In this document: positions 22,647 through 23,850 of the stretch, piece after piece
How the letters are laid out: the number at the start of each line of letters is the position of its first letter
Position numbering within the stretch: the first letter of the stretch is position 1
From: Verrucomicrobia bacterium SCGC AAA164-M04
GTDB taxonomy: Bacteria; Verrucomicrobiota; Verrucomicrobiae; Verrucomicrobiales; Akkermansiaceae
Assembly (NCBI GenBank): GCA_000383735.1
Contig: KB912134.1
Span: 1-23,850, forward strand
Length of the DNA stretch: 23,850 nt
Reading direction: 5' to 3'
Translations under genes and position numbers: made by a program
Notes under the pieces: generated by a model
What the model was told of the DNA's origin: nothing
What the model saw: the letters and a program-made list of their open reading frames with translations, nothing else
Databases searched by the model: none

Positions 22647-23821
22647 ACCGCGCCCCCGATCTGTGGGAAGGCTGAGAGCACCATCTCGACTAGCCGCTTC
22701 GGAGATCGGGTCAGCGCATCGGTGGAAGGGATTTCTAATTCCTCCTCGTAGCGCGTAATTGCCGTTGAAACTTCGGCATCCGTCATATTCTCGTGGTTGA
22801 TCGTGAGACCGATGACTTTCGTTTTAGCAAAGGTTTCAATGAGATCAATCTCGGAGGAAGGATCAGGCATCAGCATGCCCTCAAAGTCGCACCGATTCTG
22901 CCGTTTCGGTGCGTGTTGCAGAATCACACCCTGAGGACAACTTCCTCGGAGAATGAAGCTGGAAGTCGAGTAGGCTGGATGGCTCAACGAGCCTTGGCCC
23001 TCGATCAGGATGACATCGGGATCTTCGTTTTCGAAGGCTTCAATGATCGAACCCTCCAGCTCGCCTGCGCAAAACTGTGAAGGAACCGCATCAAGAGCCA
23101 AGCCGTAGCGTACTCCCTGGATTAGTCCCGTCTGGCCGGTGCCAATCAAGACCGCATTGATTCCACGTTCCTTGAGTGCGCTTGCCAAGACGGTCGCAGT
23201 AGTGCGCTTGCCAATGGCGCAGTCAGTGCCAAGAACCGCAATACGCGGGCAGGTGACTTCGGTAATTTTACCGCTAAAAACTCTGAGATCTTTTTTATCT
23301 CGAGGTCTTCGGACATCACGAATAATGACCCCGGATTCGGAGCACGCGGCTGCAAATTCAGGATCATCGTTCAGAAACTCATGAAGTCCATTCACGATGT
23401 TCATGCCCTGCGCTATCGCACTAAGTAGCAATTCTCTCTCGGCGGGCGAAAGCATTCCGCTTGCCGGTGCGATTCCGAAAATGAAGTAATCGGGGACACG
23501 CCCGGCGTCCGCTATTGCCTCATCAAGGTCTCGGCAAATTAAAATACCGTTCGGTTCACCGTCAAGAACTTCGCCAGCATCTTGCCCCACTTGCTCACTA
23601 TCGATTATTGAGAGAATTTCATATTTTTCCGAATGACGAACCAGCCCGTTGGCAGTCTTCCCATCAATCCCTCCAAAATTTCCCTCGCAGTAAATGATCG
23701 CAGTTTCTGATGGAGACTTGCTTGGCGCAAAGTTCGGCTTGGCCGTTTGAATGACCGGAGGGGGAATGGTAAATGTGTCAAAAATAATTGATGCCGACGG
23801 TGATTGTTGTGTTTTGGACAT
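22637..23821 (-). CDS. DUF1611 (DgcN-like) P-loop protein
   Basis: 394 residues from ATG 23821-23819, with an excellent ribosome binding site (GAGGAG) six bases before it. The N-terminal Rossmann-like half (about 30-190: AIIYCEGNFGGIDGKTANGL, FIFGIAPASGMLSP) is followed by a P-loop half with AVLGTDCAIGKRTTATVLAS near 200, IGTGQTGLIQG near 226, DVILIEGQGSLSHPAYS near 272 and IGLTINHENM near 345. This is the DUF1611 family, of which DgcN is reported to take part in D-glutamate catabolism as an N-acetyltransferase in marine bacteria (recalled, not checked). Here its partner is a PLP racemase, not the DgcA-type epimerase. It is the first gene of a three-gene operon and overlaps the racemase. Which amino acid is handled is an open question. 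Confidence 0.85.
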   Translation of the reverse strand: MSKTQQSPSASIIFDTFTIPPPVIQTAKPNFAPSKSPSETAIIYCEGNFGGIDGKTANGLVRHSEKYEILSIIDSEQVGQDAGEVLDGEPNGILICRDLDEAIADAGRVPDYFIFGIAPASGMLSPAERELLLSAIAQGMNIVNGLHEFLNDDPEFAAACSESGVIIRDVRRPRDKKDLRVFSGKITEVTCPRIAVLGTDCAIGKRTTATVLASALKERGINAVLIGTGQTGLIQGVRYGLALDAVPSQFCAGELEGSIIEAFENEDPDVILIEGQGSLSHPAYSTSSFILRGSCPQGVILQHAPKRQNRCDFEGMLMPDPSSEIDLIETFAKTKVIGLTINHENMTDAEVSTAITRYEEELEIPSTDALTRSPKRLVEMVLSAFPQIGGAVLT

Positions 23822-23850
23822 AAAGGCTCCTCAAGCTAGGCTCAGAGGAG
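23822..23850 (-). promoter_or_regulatory. Ribosome binding site of DUF1611 operon
   Basis: On the minus strand the bases before the ATG read CTTGAGGAGCCTTT, with GAGGAG six bases ahead of the start. It is the strongest Shine-Dalgarno in the window. The promoter lies beyond the right edge. Confidence 0.7.

Overview
The window looks like a fragment of a Gram-negative genome, most likely a marine Verrucomicrobiota (Opitutales/Puniceicoccales type). That placement rests on gene content: a BspA-type leucine-rich-repeat protein with a verrucomicrobial-style C-terminal domain, a TonB-dependent receptor with an N-terminal carboxypeptidase-regulatory-like domain, a secreted triple-fasciclin protein, a Tat-exported sugar-isomerase-like TIM barrel, and a long-insert MFS transporter. 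It is inferred from protein character, not from a marker gene. No tRNA, rRNA, CRISPR array or complete insertion sequence was seen.

Layout. 1-800 (-) is the 5' two thirds of a cytochrome P450 running off the left edge. 1111-2064 (+) is the TIM-barrel protein, followed by a cold-shock protein (-) and a gene-poor stretch (2.7-3.9 kb) with a tandem 36-bp repeat and one small membrane protein. 3869-5337 (-) holds an outer-membrane barrel gene with two in-frame TGA codons, downstream of a Cys-rich exported protein. 5531-12773 (+) is a surface/export block: BspA-type LRR protein, fasciclin protein, and a TonB receptor lacking its C-terminal barrel. 12801-16033 (+) carries a transglutaminase-like secreted protein and a TMEM43-family membrane protein. 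16133-19627 (+) carries citramalate synthase (isoleucine route from pyruvate), an intergenic region with several strong stem-loops, and an MFS transporter with a terminator. 19811-20463 holds a truncated lipoprotein fused to the 3' part of the same P450. 20662-21087 (+) is a rhodanese-like lipoprotein. 21136-23821 (-) is a tight operon: DUF1611 (DgcN-like) P-loop protein, alanine/ornithine-type PLP racemase and a small hypothetical protein, probably for D-amino-acid (D-glutamate-like) metabolism.

Three things deserve most attention. (1) The rhodanese-like lipoprotein has an in-frame TGA exactly where the catalytic cysteine of the CxxGxR loop belongs. A 6-bp stem with a 5-nt, G-containing loop begins 21 nt downstream, so it is a candidate selenoprotein with a bacterial SECIS element. 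(2) Bases 1-214 are an exact inverted copy of 19904-20117. The repeat lies inside the P450 gene, starts abruptly inside a lipoprotein ORF, and flanks 19.7 kb. It is either a real rearrangement or, at least as likely, a chimeric or assembly junction. (3) The 17788-17936 intergenic region contains at least four consecutive stem-loops, one with a GAAA tetraloop and one an almost perfect palindrome, ending in terminators. It is a candidate small RNA or leader.

Several genes are broken or oddly started: the barrel gene (two TGAs), the TonB receptor (lost C-terminus), the truncated lipoprotein, the P450 fragment, and the racemase (no ATG/GTG/TTG upstream of its essential N-terminus). These could be decay, or sequence/assembly errors in a single-cell or metagenomic contig. 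That caveat also applies to the Sec proposal.
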